A stretch of DNA of 64,000 nt from a bacterium 1XD42-1 (GTDB lineage Bacteria > Bacillota > Clostridia > Oscillospirales > Ruminococcaceae). Positions 43,558 through 52,560 of the stretch are shown here, piece by piece. Location: positions 1 to 64,000 of the forward strand of contig RAZJ01000010.1 in NCBI GenBank assembly GCA_003612625.1, read 5' to 3'. Position 1 is the stretch's first letter. Every line of letters starts with the position of its first letter. The notes beneath the pieces were generated by a model that saw only the letters and a program-made list of their open reading frames with translations, had not been told where the DNA came from and made no database searches. The position numbers and the translations under genes were made by a program.

Positions 43558-44475
43558 ATGGGATTTTTTCAAAAAATAGCCGAAGGACTGCGGAAAACTA
43601 GGGAATCCATGGGGCAAAAAATAGACGCTCTTTTTGGAGCCTTTACCAAAATAGATGAATCCCTTTTTGAAGAATTAGAGGAGGCTTTGATTTTATCAGA
43701 TGTAGGCGCGGTCACTTCCAGTGAAATCTGCAGCCGCCTGCGCAGCAGGGTAAAAGAAGATGGTGTAACCGATCCCGTCCAGGTACGGGGATTGCTGCGG
43801 GATGTTATAGCAAATATGCTGGAAGGGGAAGAAGCCCTTCATATTTCTACAAAGCCTTCTGTTATTTTGGTAATCGGTGTCAATGGTGTGGGAAAAACAA
43901 CCACCATTGGCAAACTGGCTGCCAATTTAAAAGGGGAAGGAAAACGGGTCATTTTAGGGGCAGCAGATACCTTCCGGGCCGCCGCTATTGAACAGCTCCA
44001 GGTCTGGGCAGACCGGGCCGGTGTCGATCTGATTAAGCATGGGGAAGGGGCAGATCCGGCCGCAGTTGTATTTGATGCCATTGCAGCCGGGAAAGCCCGC
44101 AATGCAGATGTAATTATTTGTGACACAGCCGGGCGGCTCCACAATAAGAAAAATCTCATGGATGAACTTGCTAAAATTTCCAGGGTCATCAGCCGGGAAG
44201 CTCCCGACTGTGATGTGGAGGTACTATTGGTGCTGGATGCAACCACAGGTCAAAATGCTTTGAATCAGGCGCGGCAGTTCCAGGAAGCCGCAGGAGTTAC
44301 AGGGATTATTTTAACAAAATTAGACGGGACAGCTCGGGGCGGCGTTGTAATAGGGATAAAATCGGAATTGAACCTGCCAGTAAAATATATTGGTGTAGGA
44401 GAGCAGATTGATGACTTGCGGCCCTTTGAACCGGCAGCTTTTGCAGCGGCTTTGTTCCAGGAGGAAAAAGAATGA
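43558..44475 (+). CDS. ftsY: Signal recognition particle receptor FtsY
   Basis: A 305-residue SRP receptor with a short acidic-less N-terminus followed by the NG domain. GTPase motifs: G1 GVNGVGKTTTIGKLA, G3 DTAGRLH, G4 TKLDGTARGG. The long A domain of E. coli FtsY is lacking, as usual in Firmicutes. An in-frame ATG at 43543 exists, but GGAGGG 8 nt before the ATG at 43558 decides the start (MGFFQKIAEGL). Directly after smc; rdgB follows with a 4-nt overlap. Confidence 0.95.
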   Translation: MGFFQKIAEGLRKTRESMGQKIDALFGAFTKIDESLFEELEEALILSDVGAVTSSEICSRLRSRVKEDGVTDPVQVRGLLRDVIANMLEGEEALHISTKPSVILVIGVNGVGKTTTIGKLAANLKGEGKRVILGAADTFRAAAIEQLQVWADRAGVDLIKHGEGADPAAVVFDAIAAGKARNADVIICDTAGRLHNKKNLMDELAKISRVISREAPDCDVEVLLVLDATTGQNALNQARQFQEAAGVTGIILTKLDGTARGGVVIGIKSELNLPVKYIGVGEQIDDLRPFEPAAFAAALFQEEKE

Positions 44476-45071
44476 TGCAGGTCATTGTGGCTACCAATAA
44501 CGAAGGAAAAGTACGGGAATTTTCCCGGATTTTTGCACCTTTTGGGATTCAGGCCATCCCGCAAAAAGAAGTATTGCCAGACTGCAAAGTAGAAGAAACA
44601 GGGACTACTTTTGCAGAAAATTCCTATTTAAAAGCGCAGGCAGTTCATAACTTAACAGGACAGGCAGTCGTTGCAGATGATTCCGGCCTGTGTGTAGATG
44701 CCCTCCATGGTGAACCGGGGGTTTATTCTGCCCGGTATGGCGGAGAATGTAGTTATCCGGAAAAAATTGCAAAGCTGGTACAGGCATTGGAAGGAGTACC
44801 TGCGGATCAGCGTACAGCCCGTTTTGTAGCACATATTTGTTATATTTCTGAGGATGGAACCCAGACAGATTTTGAGGAAACCTGCGAGGGGAAAATTGGA
44901 ACTGTCCCAAAAGGAAACCATGGATTTGGCTTTGACCCTATTTTTTATGTAGGAGATAGAAGTTTTGCAGAACTTCCGGATCAGGAAAAGGATGCCCTTT
45001 CCCACCGGGGCAAAGCATTGCAAAAATTAGCTGCCTATCTGGAAGAATTTTATTTAGAAAAAAAGGAGTGA
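44472..45071 (+). CDS. rdgB: Non-canonical purine NTP pyrophosphatase (RdgB/HAM1)
   Basis: A 199-residue enzyme that hydrolyses ITP, dITP and XTP to the monophosphates. Motifs: IVATNNEGKVREF at the N-terminus, VADDSGLCVDALHGEPG with the catalytic acids, and DALSHRGKAL near the C-terminus. GGAGG lies before the ATG; the gene overlaps ftsY by 4 nt. Confidence 0.95.
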   Translation: MMQVIVATNNEGKVREFSRIFAPFGIQAIPQKEVLPDCKVEETGTTFAENSYLKAQAVHNLTGQAVVADDSGLCVDALHGEPGVYSARYGGECSYPEKIAKLVQALEGVPADQRTARFVAHICYISEDGTQTDFEETCEGKIGTVPKGNHGFGFDPIFYVGDRSFAELPDQEKDALSHRGKALQKLAAYLEEFYLEKKE

Positions 45072-45075
45072 ATCT

Positions 45076-45369
45076 ATGCTGACAAGCAAGCAAAGAGCAA
45101 AATTGCGGGCACTGGCAAACAGTGCGGAGATGATTTTGCAGGTAGGAAAAGGCGGAATTTCTCCACATTTGGTGAAACAGGCGGATGATGCCTTAACTGC
45201 CAGGGAACTCATAAAAGGCGGTGTGCTGGAAACTTCCCCCCTTTCTGCGAAAGAAGCTGCCAACGCTTTAGCCCAGGAAACCAATAGTCAGGTTGTCCAA
45301 GTCATCGGGATGAAATTTATCCTTTACCGGAGAAATCCTGATAAGCCAATCATTGAACTTTCAGAATGA
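45076..45369 (+). CDS. yhbY: YhbY-family RNA-binding protein
   Basis: A 97-residue CRM-domain protein: MLTSKQRAKLRALA at the start, then ILQVGKGGISPHLVKQADDAL and the GxxG-like loop. Family members bind the pre-50S subunit. AAGGAGTGAATCT precedes the ATG. It overlaps nadD by 4 nt, the normal Firmicutes order. Confidence 0.92.
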   Translation: MLTSKQRAKLRALANSAEMILQVGKGGISPHLVKQADDALTARELIKGGVLETSPLSAKEAANALAQETNSQVVQVIGMKFILYRRNPDKPIIELSE

Positions 45370-45998
45370 AAACAGGCATTTTTGGCGGGACGTTTAATCC
45401 GGTCCATTGCGGCCATGTAAGGCTGGCACGCCATTATATGGAAGGCGCTAGGCTGGATCGGCTTCTGGTAATCCCTACCCGGACTCCTCCACATAAAAAA
45501 GCAGTTGATCTTGTGAGCGGCGCCCAGCGTATGGAAATGTGCCGTTTGGCATTTGAGCAGTTACCGGGTTGTCAGGTTAGCGGGCTGGAAATGGAACGTC
45601 CGGAAAAAAGTTATACAGTAGACACTTTAGAAGCCCTTCATATGCAATATCCGGAAGATTCTTTGTGTCTTTTAATGGGAAGTGATATGTTCCTGACTAT
45701 GACCCATTGGAAAGACTGGCAAAGAATTTTCCAGTTGGCGTCCCTTTGCGTAGGAGCGCGGGAAACTGATTTGGATGGGCGGCTGGAAGCTGAAAAAATC
45801 CGGCTGGAGCAATTAGGCGCATCCTGCGAAGTTATTCCATTGGAACCCATGGCGCTTTCTTCCACAGAAATACGCAGGCGTATTGAGGCTGGACAGTCTG
45901 TTTCTGGCTTCGTTCCGGAAAAAGTAGAAGCATATATCTTAAAATACGGATTATATCAAAAGAAAAGTTCAGATCTTACAGCGAAAGGAAGCAGGTGA
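45366..45998 (+). CDS. nadD: Nicotinate-nucleotide adenylyltransferase
   Basis: A 210-residue enzyme for the step from nicotinate mononucleotide to deamido-NAD. It has the nucleotidyltransferase motif GGTFNPVHCGHVRLA, the RTPPHK substrate loop and the C-terminal ALSSTEIRRRI. It overlaps yhbY by 4 nt and is followed by yqeK. Confidence 0.95.
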   Translation: MKTGIFGGTFNPVHCGHVRLARHYMEGARLDRLLVIPTRTPPHKKAVDLVSGAQRMEMCRLAFEQLPGCQVSGLEMERPEKSYTVDTLEALHMQYPEDSLCLLMGSDMFLTMTHWKDWQRIFQLASLCVGARETDLDGRLEAEKIRLEQLGASCEVIPLEPMALSSTEIRRRIEAGQSVSGFVPEKVEAYILKYGLYQKKSSDLTAKGSR

Positions 45999-46005
45999 AA
46001 GACAT

Positions 46006-46590
46006 ATGCGTTATGATATGAAAAAATTAGAGAAAACAGCCAAAAAAATGCTTTCCTCGAAACGGTTCCATCATACGGAATGTGTTGTAAAACAAGCTGA
46101 AAAATTAGCGCGTATTTATGGATATAATACAGAAAAAGCAATGGTTGCAGCATGGATGCATGATATTTGCAAAGAGATGAAGCAGGCGGAGCAGTTGCAA
46201 TGGCTCACAAAGTTTGGTATAATGCTTGACAGCATACAGCGGTCACAACCAAAAACCTGGCATGGTATGGCAGCTTGTGGTTTTATGAAATTTGAAATGG
46301 GAATTTCGGATGAAGAAATTCTGCGGGCAGTCCGTTACCATACAACAGCATGCGGTGACATGCACCCACTGGATGAAGTGATTTACTTAGCTGATTTAAC
46401 CAGTGAAGAACGGGACTATGCAGATGTGGGCCGGATGCGGAAGCTGGCTGAAGAAGCCGGTTTAGGTGTGGCAATGCGGGAAGCAATGATTTTTGCTTTG
46501 GAAGATTTAGTAACCCGGGGCCTGGGGATTAGCCAGAATTCTTTTGATGCATATAACCATTATGTTACAACCGTTGGGGAAGATTCATAA
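46006..46590 (+). CDS. yqeK: HD-domain diadenosine tetraphosphatase YqeK
   Basis: A 194-residue HD hydrolase. The metal-binding pattern is HTECV (first His), MHDICKE (HD), HGMAA and YHTTACGDMHPLDEVIYLAD (the Asp). It is of the YqeK type, which splits Ap4A symmetrically and is found next to nadD in Firmicutes. Ribosome binding site AGGTGAAAG. A separate LytR-type gene, often between yqeK and rsfS in Clostridia, is absent. Confidence 0.92.
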   Translation: MRYDMKKLEKTAKKMLSSKRFHHTECVVKQAEKLARIYGYNTEKAMVAAWMHDICKEMKQAEQLQWLTKFGIMLDSIQRSQPKTWHGMAACGFMKFEMGISDEEILRAVRYHTTACGDMHPLDEVIYLADLTSEERDYADVGRMRKLAEEAGLGVAMREAMIFALEDLVTRGLGISQNSFDAYNHYVTTVGEDS

Positions 46591-46625
46591 TTTTTAAAAG
46601 AATAAAATGATTAGGAGGCGGACAG

Positions 46626-46970
46626 ATGACTTCTTTGGAACTTGTAAAGAAGATAGCAGGACTTTTAGACAGCAAAAAAGCCCAGGAAATTACGGCTTTT
46701 GAAATCCGGGATTTAACCACGTTAGGGGATTATTTTGTAATTGCTTCAGGCAGTTCCAATACCCAGGTTCGGGCACTGTCCGATGCAGTGGAAGAGGGCC
46801 TTTCAAAAGAAGGCATTGAACCCCGCCGTATTGAAGGGTATCAGACTGCGGCCTGGATCGTATTGGATTACAGCGAGGTTATTGTGCACATTTTCCATGA
46901 ACCGGCCCGGGAATTTTATGGCTTGGAAAGGCTTTGGTCTGATGCGCCTAAAATTCCTTTGGATGAATAA
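46626..46970 (+). CDS. rsfS: Ribosomal silencing factor RsfS
   Basis: A 114-residue protein of the RsfS/DUF143 family, which binds L14 and blocks subunit joining when nutrients are low. Core motif: DLTTLGDYFVIASGSSNTQV, followed by GYQTAAWIVLDYSEVIVHIF. AGGAGG precedes the ATG. LeuS follows after about 37 nt. Confidence 0.95.
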   Translation: MTSLELVKKIAGLLDSKKAQEITAFEIRDLTTLGDYFVIASGSSNTQVRALSDAVEEGLSKEGIEPRRIEGYQTAAWIVLDYSEVIVHIFHEPAREFYGLERLWSDAPKIPLDE

Positions 46971-47007
46971 TATCATTTTATAGCCGCAGCAGAGAGGGTG
47001 TTTGAAA

Positions 47008-49413
47008 TTGAAATATGATTATACGGCCATTGAAAAAAAATGGCAGAAAATATGGGCGAAAAAAAATGCTTTTGCCGCATCTGACGATTATACAAAACCA
47101 AAATATTATGCTTTAGTTGAATTTCCTTATCCTTCTGGGCAAGGGCTTCATGTAGGGCATCCCCGTCCTTATACAGCCTTGGATATTGTAGCCCGTAAAC
47201 GGCGTTTTCAAGGTTATAATGTATTATTTCCTATGGGCTGGGATGCTTTTGGTTTGCCTACTGAAAATTATGCCATAAAAAATCATATCCATCCGGAAAT
47301 TGTTACAAAAAATAATGTAGAACGTTTTAAAAAGCAAATCCAAAGCTTAGGGTTATCGTTTGACTGGAACCGTGAAATCAATACAACTGATCCCAATTAT
47401 TATAAATGGACACAGTGGATCTTCCTTCAGCTTTTTAAAAAGGGCCTTGCCTATAAAAAGGAAATGGCAGTCAACTGGTGCACCGGCTGCAAAGTTGTTT
47501 TGGCCAATGAAGAAGTAGTAGGCGGCGTTTGTGAACGCTGCGGCAGTGAAGTCATACGGAAGGTCAAAAGCCAATGGATGCTGAAAATTACAGAATACGC
47601 ACAGCGCTTGCTGGATGATCTGGATACGGTTGATTATATCGACCGGGTAAAAGTTTCCCAAAGGAACTGGATTGGCCGCTCTACCGGTGCCCAGGTTGAT
47701 TTTTCTACTACGGCAGGGGATAAGCTTACTATTTTTACCACACGTCCCGATACTTTGTTTGGCGCCACCTATATGGTAGTATCTCCGGAACATCCTTATA
47801 TTGAAAAATGGGCTGACAAAATCACCAATTTGGAAGAAGTCCGGGCTTATCAGGAAGCTTCTGCAAAAAAATCTGATTTTGAACGGACGGAATTAGCCAA
47901 AGACAAAACAGGTGTTGTCTTAGAAGGCGTCCAGGCAGTCAATCCTGTCAACGGAAAAGAAATTCCGATTTTTATTTCAGATTATGTATTGATGAGCTAT
48001 GGTACAGGTGCTATTATGGCAGTACCAGGCCATGATACCCGTGACTGGGAATTTGCAAAGAAATTCCATCTGCCGATTATTGAAGTCGTAAAAGGCGGCG
48101 ATGTAGAACAGGAAGCTTTTACCGATTGTGAAACCGGGATTTTAGTCAATTCCGGATTTTTAGACGGCCTTTCCGTAGAAGAAGCAAAAAAGAAAATTAT
48201 CACTTGGCTGGAAGAAAAGGGCCTTGGGACTCCTAAAGTCAATTATAAGCTGCGGGATTGGGTCTTTTCCCGCCAGCGGTATTGGGGCGAGCCAATCCCC
48301 TTGATTTATTGTGAAAAATGCGGATGGGTTCCCTTAGATGAAAGCGAATTGCCTTTGCGTCTGCCGGAAGTGGAAAATTATGAGCCTACCGGGGATGGGG
48401 AATCTCCATTGGCTGCTATGGAAAGCTGGGTTAATGTAAAATGCCCTCATTGCGGAGGCCCGGCCCGTCGGGAAACCGATACCATGCCTCAATGGGCAGG
48501 ATCTTCCTGGTATTTCCTGCGTTATTGCGATCCCCATAATGATAAAGAAATTGCTTCTAAAGAAGCTTTGGAATATTGGACTCCGGTAGACTGGTATAAT
48601 GGCGGAATGGAACATACAACCCTCCATTTGCTTTATTCCCGTTTCTGGCATAAGTTTTTATATGATATTGGCGTCGTACCTACGCCGGAACCTTATGCCA
48701 AACGGACAAGCCATGGAATGATCCTGGGGGAAAATGGCGAGAAAATGAGCAAGAGCCGTGGAAATGTTGTAAATCCGGATGAAATTGTACGGGATTATGG
48801 TGCAGATACCTTACGGCTTTATGAAATGTTCATTGGGGACTTTGAAAAAGCTGCTCCATGGAATCAAAATTCAGTCCGGGGCTGCAAACGTTTCTTAGAA
48901 CGGATCTATGGATTAACAGAGATTTTAACTCCTGGCAATGGATATTCAAAAGAATTAGAAGGACCTTTTCACCGTACCATTAAAAAAGTATCAGAAGATA
49001 TTGAATCTCTCAAATTTAATACAGCCATTGCAGCAATGATGGCATTATTAAATGATATTATTGCAATCGGTAAAATTACCCAGGGAGAATTACGTACTTT
49101 ATTGGTATTGCTTAATCCATTTGCCCCCCATATTACAGAAGAATTATGGGAGCAGTGTAATTTTGGCGGAATGCTCTTTGAACAGTCCTGGCCAGCTTAT
49201 GATGAAGAAAAATGCAAAGAAGAACAAGTTGAAATTGTAGTACAAATCTGCGGAAAAGTTCGGGGACGAATGACAATAGCGGCAGACAGTGATGAACAGG
49301 CATTGCTGGCAGCGGCAAAAGGAATCCCAGAGATACAGCCCTATTTAGCAGGCAAAACAATTATAAAAGAAATTGCAGTAAAAGGAAAACTGGTTAATTT
49401 AGTCGTAAAATAA
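47008..49413 (+). CDS. leuS: Leucyl-tRNA synthetase
   Basis: An 801-residue class I synthetase. HIGH-type motif [12 protein letters not shown], two zinc-ribbon-like pairs (CTGCK...CERCG and CEKCG...CPHCG), the CP1 editing domain ([18 protein letters not shown]), and [10 protein letters not shown] for ATP. The start is a TTG at 47008, 9 nt from GAGGG; an alternative TTG at 47002 is too close to it. The gap to rsfS is too short for a T-box leader, so it shares the operon's promoter. A perfect terminator follows. Confidence 0.95.
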   Translation: MKYDYTAIEKKWQKIWAKKNAFAASDDYTKPKYYALVEFPYPSGQGLHVGHPRPYTALDIVARKRRFQGYNVLFPMGWDAFGLPTENYAIKNHIHPEIVTKNNVERFKKQIQSLGLSFDWNREINTTDPNYYKWTQWIFLQLFKKGLAYKKEMAVNWCTGCKVVLANEEVVGGVCERCGSEVIRKVKSQWMLKITEYAQRLLDDLDTVDYIDRVKVSQRNWIGRSTGAQVDFSTTAGDKLTIFTTRPDTLFGATYMVVSPEHPYIEKWADKITNLEEVRAYQEASAKKSDFERTELAKDKTGVVLEGVQAVNPVNGKEIPIFISDYVLMSYGTGAIMAVPGHDTRDWEFAKKFHLPIIEVVKGGDVEQEAFTDCETGILVNSGFLDGLSVEEAKKKIITWLEEKGLGTPKVNYKLRDWVFSRQRYWGEPIPLIYCEKCGWVPLDESELPLRLPEVENYEPTGDGESPLAAMESWVNVKCPHCGGPARRETDTMPQWAGSSWYFLRYCDPHNDKEIASKEALEYWTPVDWYNGGMEHTTLHLLYSRFWHKFLYDIGVVPTPEPYAKRTSHGMILGENGEKMSKSRGNVVNPDEIVRDYGADTLRLYEMFIGDFEKAAPWNQNSVRGCKRFLERIYGLTEILTPGNGYSKELEGPFHRTIKKVSEDIESLKFNTAIAAMMALLNDIIAIGKITQGELRTLLVLLNPFAPHITEELWEQCNFGGMLFEQSWPAYDEEKCKEEQVEIVVQICGKVRGRMTIAADSDEQALLAAAKGIPEIQPYLAGKTIIKEIAVKGKLVNLVVK

Positions 49414-49437
49414 TAAAAAAGTCAAAAGTTGTAAGAC

Positions 49438-49485
49438 CAACGGGATTAGGCATTGAAAAAGGCTGCCTAATCCCGTTGTTTTTTT
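49438..49485 (+). terminator. Terminator after leuS
   Basis: A 15-bp perfect stem (49438-49452 with 49464-49478), 11-nt loop and seven T's. It closes the long housekeeping block. Confidence 0.95.
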
Positions 49486-49501
49486 AACTTTTTTTATTCC
49501 A

Positions 49502-50104
49502 AGCGAATTTTTAGCAGTAGCATTTGATTCTGGTGGTGTAACAACGGGGCCTGTAACAGTACCTTTTATTATGGCAATGGGGGTAGGGCTTACTTGTGTC
49601 AGAAGTGATTCAGATGCAGGAAGTGACAGTTTCGGACTGGTTGTCTTATCCAGTGTAGGCCCTGTATTAGCAGTAATGTTGTTAGGCTTGTTTTTTAAGC
49701 CGCAGCAGGCAAATTATATTGCTTCTGATATTGCAAATGTGATTACAACAAGGGATGTTGTATATACCTTGTTGATGGAACTGCCGAAATATATGGGGGA
49801 AGTTTTACTTTCTATTTTTCCCTTATTGCTGGTATTTATTGTTGTGCAATGTACAAGCCGCCACATTTACAAAAAGCAAGTTAAACAAATGCTGGTGGGA
49901 TTTCTTTATACATATTTAGGTTTAGTGCTATTTCTTTGCGGAGTTAATATCGGATTTTCACCAGTAGGAGCTTTTTTAGGCCAGGAATTAGCAAGCTCCA
50001 GATTAAAATGGCTGCTGGTTCCCATCGGGATGTTAATTGGATATTACTTAGTAAAAGCAGAGCCTGCCATTCAAATTTTGAACCGGCAGGTACAGGATGT
50101 AACC
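49502..50104 (+). pseudogene. Remnant of a DUF1538 membrane protein
   Basis: The open frame around 49502-50104 reads SEFLAVAFDSGGVTTGPVTV, then a Gly/Ser-rich loop, three to four hydrophobic segments, and GYYLVKAEPAIQILNRQVQ. These match the two characteristic stretches of DUF1538 proteins, which are normally about 500 residues with two domains. Here the N-terminal half is missing (the sequence begins right after the leuS terminator) and the second domain breaks off. There is no ribosome binding site before the first ATG (49571). The frame then runs into the end of the opposite gene, so its last 70 residues are accidental. Confidence 0.75.
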
Positions 50105-50138
50105 AATTGGTTTGGAGTAAGTGCTACAAGAATTATAG

Positions 50139-50169
50139 AAAGGCCGCTGGAAAAAATCCAACGGCCTTT
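50139..50169 (-). terminator. Hairpin after the phosphatase gene
   Basis: AAAGGCCG and TGGA pair with TCCA and CGGCCTTT (50139-50151 with 50157-50169). It lies 17 nt after the stop of the phosphatase gene on the minus strand and also past the DUF1538 remnant on the plus strand. Confidence 0.7.
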
Positions 50170-50185
50170 TGAATATGTAAATTTT

Positions 50186-50647
50186 TTAATGATTTTTTTG
50201 TTCCAACTGCTGGAGAAAACCCTTGCAGCCGGCAACAATATCATTCCAGGTTGTTTCAAAATCCCGTGTATACCAGGGATCAGCTACATCACCAGGATGG
50301 TCTGTGAAATCCATTAACAGGTGTATTTTACCCATAGGATCACCGCCACAAATCCGCTGCATATCCCGGAAATTTCCATGATCCATTCCAATTAAAAAAT
50401 CAAAACGCTCATAATCATCTTTCCGGAGCTGGCGGGCGGTTTTACCTGCACAGTCAATATGATGTTCGGCTAATTTCCGGCGGGCCAGGGGATAAACCGG
50501 ATTGCCAATTTCCTCGGTACTGGTAGCCGCAGATTCAATATGAAACTGTACTTCCATTCCAGCTTTCTTTACAAAATCTTTCATGATAAATTCAGCCATT
50601 GGGCTTCTGCAAATATTTCCATAACAGATAAATAATATTTTTATCAT
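50186..50647 (-). CDS. Low-molecular-weight protein tyrosine phosphatase
   Basis: A 153-residue cytoplasmic phosphatase. The catalytic P-loop is CYGNICRS (residues 8-15: Cys8, Arg14), and the general acid lies in DPWY (near residue 122). Length and motifs are standard. AGAGGAT precedes the ATG. It may reverse tyrosine or arginine phosphorylation; no kinase is nearby. The neighbouring LacI gene ends about 35 nt upstream on the same strand. Confidence 0.93.
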   Translation of the reverse strand: MIKILFICYGNICRSPMAEFIMKDFVKKAGMEVQFHIESAATSTEEIGNPVYPLARRKLAEHHIDCAGKTARQLRKDDYERFDFLIGMDHGNFRDMQRICGGDPMGKIHLLMDFTDHPGDVADPWYTRDFETTWNDIVAGCKGFLQQLEQKNH

Positions 50648-50681
50648 TTTTTATCCTCTTATTACTTTACAAATAAATTTT

Positions 50682-51686
50682 TTAACCTAATATTTTTCCA
50701 ATGCTGCTTTCCCGTATGATAAGTTTTCCAGATATAGTACAGGCCATTGTTTCCACTTCTTCCTGGCGGATTTTCTGAGCCAGCCGGCAGATGGCAGTTT
50801 CTGCTATTTTTTCTGTATTGATTTGATACGTTGTCAGCCGCGGCTGGCAAAGGAGTGCAAAACGGGAATCATTATAGCCGCATACAGCAATATCTTCCGG
50901 CACGTGGAAGCCTCTGCGTTCTAACATTTCTATTAAATGATAAGCTGTTTCATCGCAGCTGCATACAAAAGCGTGAGGCAGTTCTTCCGGCAGCTTTAAA
51001 GGCATCAATGCCCCATTTTTGTCCCGATCTTCCAAAATCCAGTCTTCCCGAGGGATGATTCCAGCCAGCCGTAACGCCCGCTGGTAGCCTAAATAACGTT
51101 CCATAATGTTGGCAGAAGATAAAATGCTTCCAACAAACCCAATATTATGCCATCCTTGTGTAAGCAGATGCTTTGTAAGAAGAAAGCCGCCTTCTAAATT
51201 ATCACTCAGGACACAATCCAAATCGCTGCCGGGAATATAAAAATCCAGCAAAACATAAGGAAGTCCACAGGCAATTACTGCTTGAAGGTAATCCCATTTC
51301 AGATTTCCTATAAAGGCAATCCCATCTATTTTTTGTCCGGTTACTAAGGCCGGAAGGTTTTTCATCTGTTCTGCTTCCTGGGAGATAATCTCAACCATAC
51401 AGGTTAAATTTTTATTTGTGCTGGATAATACAAGAGAACGGTAAAGGCTGGTATAAAAAGTATTGTCAGCAAAAAAATGATCGGATACCAATACGCCAAT
51501 ATTTCCTGTATTGCCTGATTCATTATGAGTACGTGAACCTTCATATCCCATTTGCCGGGCTAAGGTAATAATTTTAGTACGCATTTCATCACTGACACCG
51601 GATTTACCGGCCAGTGCTTTGGAAACAGATACAACACTAATATTTAATTTTTTTGCAATATCTGACATCCGTATTGTTTTCCCCAT
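50682..51686 (-). CDS. LacI-family transcriptional regulator
   Basis: A 334-residue regulator. The helix-turn-helix is IRMSDIAKKLNISVVSVSKA, followed by a hinge helix and a sugar-binding-protein fold (NIGVLVSDHFFAD onward). The frame opens at 51707, but GGAGG 8 nt before the ATG at 51686 decides the start. It is divergent from the metallophosphoesterase gene, and TGGTTYA half-sites lie in between. Its sugar and its regulon are not known; the nearest sugar genes are malQ and the PTS 2-6 kb away. Confidence 0.9.
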   Translation of the reverse strand: MGKTIRMSDIAKKLNISVVSVSKALAGKSGVSDEMRTKIITLARQMGYEGSRTHNESGNTGNIGVLVSDHFFADNTFYTSLYRSLVLSSTNKNLTCMVEIISQEAEQMKNLPALVTGQKIDGIAFIGNLKWDYLQAVIACGLPYVLLDFYIPGSDLDCVLSDNLEGGFLLTKHLLTQGWHNIGFVGSILSSANIMERYLGYQRALRLAGIIPREDWILEDRDKNGALMPLKLPEELPHAFVCSCDETAYHLIEMLERRGFHVPEDIAVCGYNDSRFALLCQPRLTTYQINTEKIAETAICRLAQKIRQEEVETMACTISGKLIIRESSIGKILG

Positions 51687-51709
51687 TTGAGATTCCTCCG
51701 TTTCCACAA

Positions 51710-51819
51710 ATGAACCAGCCCCGCAGAAAAACTATTTTGGTTCATTATAGGACTTTTCCATAATTTCGTCAATGGTTTAAAGGAAATATAAAACAACTTA
51801 AAAAATAAGCTAAACCATT
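51710..51819. promoter_or_regulatory. Four TGGTTYA half-sites between divergent genes
   Basis: Two inverted repeats lie between the LacI gene and the phosphoesterase gene: ATGAACCA/TGGTTCAT (51710-51717 and 51738-51745) and AATGGTTTA/TAAACCATT (51771-51779 and 51811-51819). All four share the half-site TGGTT(C/T)A. They are candidate operators of the LacI regulator, which may loop the DNA. Confidence 0.5.
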
Positions 51820-51821
51820 AC

Positions 51822-51850
51822 TTGAAAAGTTTTGCGGTATATGCTATGCT
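51822..51850 (+). promoter_or_regulatory. Promoter of the metallophosphoesterase gene
   Basis: TTGAAA at 51822-51827, a 17-nt spacer and TATGCT at 51845-51850, immediately after the last TGGTTYA half-site. Confidence 0.65.
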
Positions 51851-51906
51851 GACAGGGACACAAATGAAAAATAGATAGCAGCATAAAAAGGAGGAAATAA
51901 TCTCTT

Positions 51907-52503
51907 GTGAAGCTCCTGTTGATTTCCGATAAGGAAAGCCCTTATCTTTGGGATTATTATCAACCGGGACGGCTGGACGGCTTTGACTTGATGATCTCTT
52001 GTGGTGATTTGAGTGCCAGTTATCTTTCATTTTTAGTTACAATGGGAAAGCCGCCCCTATTATATGTACATGGCAATCATGACAGTACTTATGGACAGTT
52101 TCCGCCGGAAGGCTGTGACTGTATTGAAGACCAGCTAGTAGTAGTCAAAGGACTGCGTATTTTAGGATTGGGGGGCAGCCCCCTTTATAGTCATGGGCCT
52201 TATCAATATACAGAACAGCAGATGACATGGCGTATCCGGAAACTATGGTTCCGGCTTCATCGGGCAGGCGGAGTAGATATTGTAGTAACACATTCTCCGG
52301 CAAAAGGCTATGGAGATGGAAAAGATTATGCCCACCGGGGTTTTTCATGTTTTCTGCCTTTGCTGGATCGGTATAAACCCCGTTATTTTATTCATGGGCA
52401 CATCCATAAGGATTATGACGTGAACAGGCCCAGGATTATCCAGCGTGGTGAAACGACAATCATTAACGCTTATGAAAAATATGTTTTAGATATTTCCGTA
52501 TAA
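51907..52503 (+). CDS. Calcineurin-like metallophosphoesterase
   Basis: A 198-residue metallophosphatase. Metal ligands appear in SCGDLS, the GNHD motif and HGHIHKDYD at the end. It starts with a GTG 12 nt after GGAGG; there is no signal peptide, so it is cytoplasmic. A single-gene unit with its own promoter and terminator. The substrate (nucleotide, phosphoprotein or phosphodiester) is unknown. Confidence 0.88.
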   Translation: MKLLLISDKESPYLWDYYQPGRLDGFDLMISCGDLSASYLSFLVTMGKPPLLYVHGNHDSTYGQFPPEGCDCIEDQLVVVKGLRILGLGGSPLYSHGPYQYTEQQMTWRIRKLWFRLHRAGGVDIVVTHSPAKGYGDGKDYAHRGFSCFLPLLDRYKPRYFIHGHIHKDYDVNRPRIIQRGETTIINAYEKYVLDISV

Positions 52504-52504
52504 T

Positions 52505-52554
52505 AAAAGACAGAAACGGCCAGCAAAACCGAAGCAACCGTTTCTGTCTTTTTT
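52505..52554. terminator. Bidirectional terminator
   Basis: A 15-bp perfect stem (52505-52519 with 52538-52552), 18-nt loop and a T6 tail, between the phosphoesterase gene and the converging malQ. Confidence 0.88.
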
Positions 52555-52560
52555 ATATCT

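Noticed and set aside
47000-47010. Expected T-box leader for leuS
   Set aside because: Only about 37 nt separate rsfS and leuS, too little for a T-box, and no NGGG-containing leader is visible.
50105-50317. C-terminal 70 residues of the plus-strand open frame after the DUF1538 remnant
   Set aside because: They overlap the opposite phosphatase gene and its terminator and do not look like DUF1538, so they are accidental.
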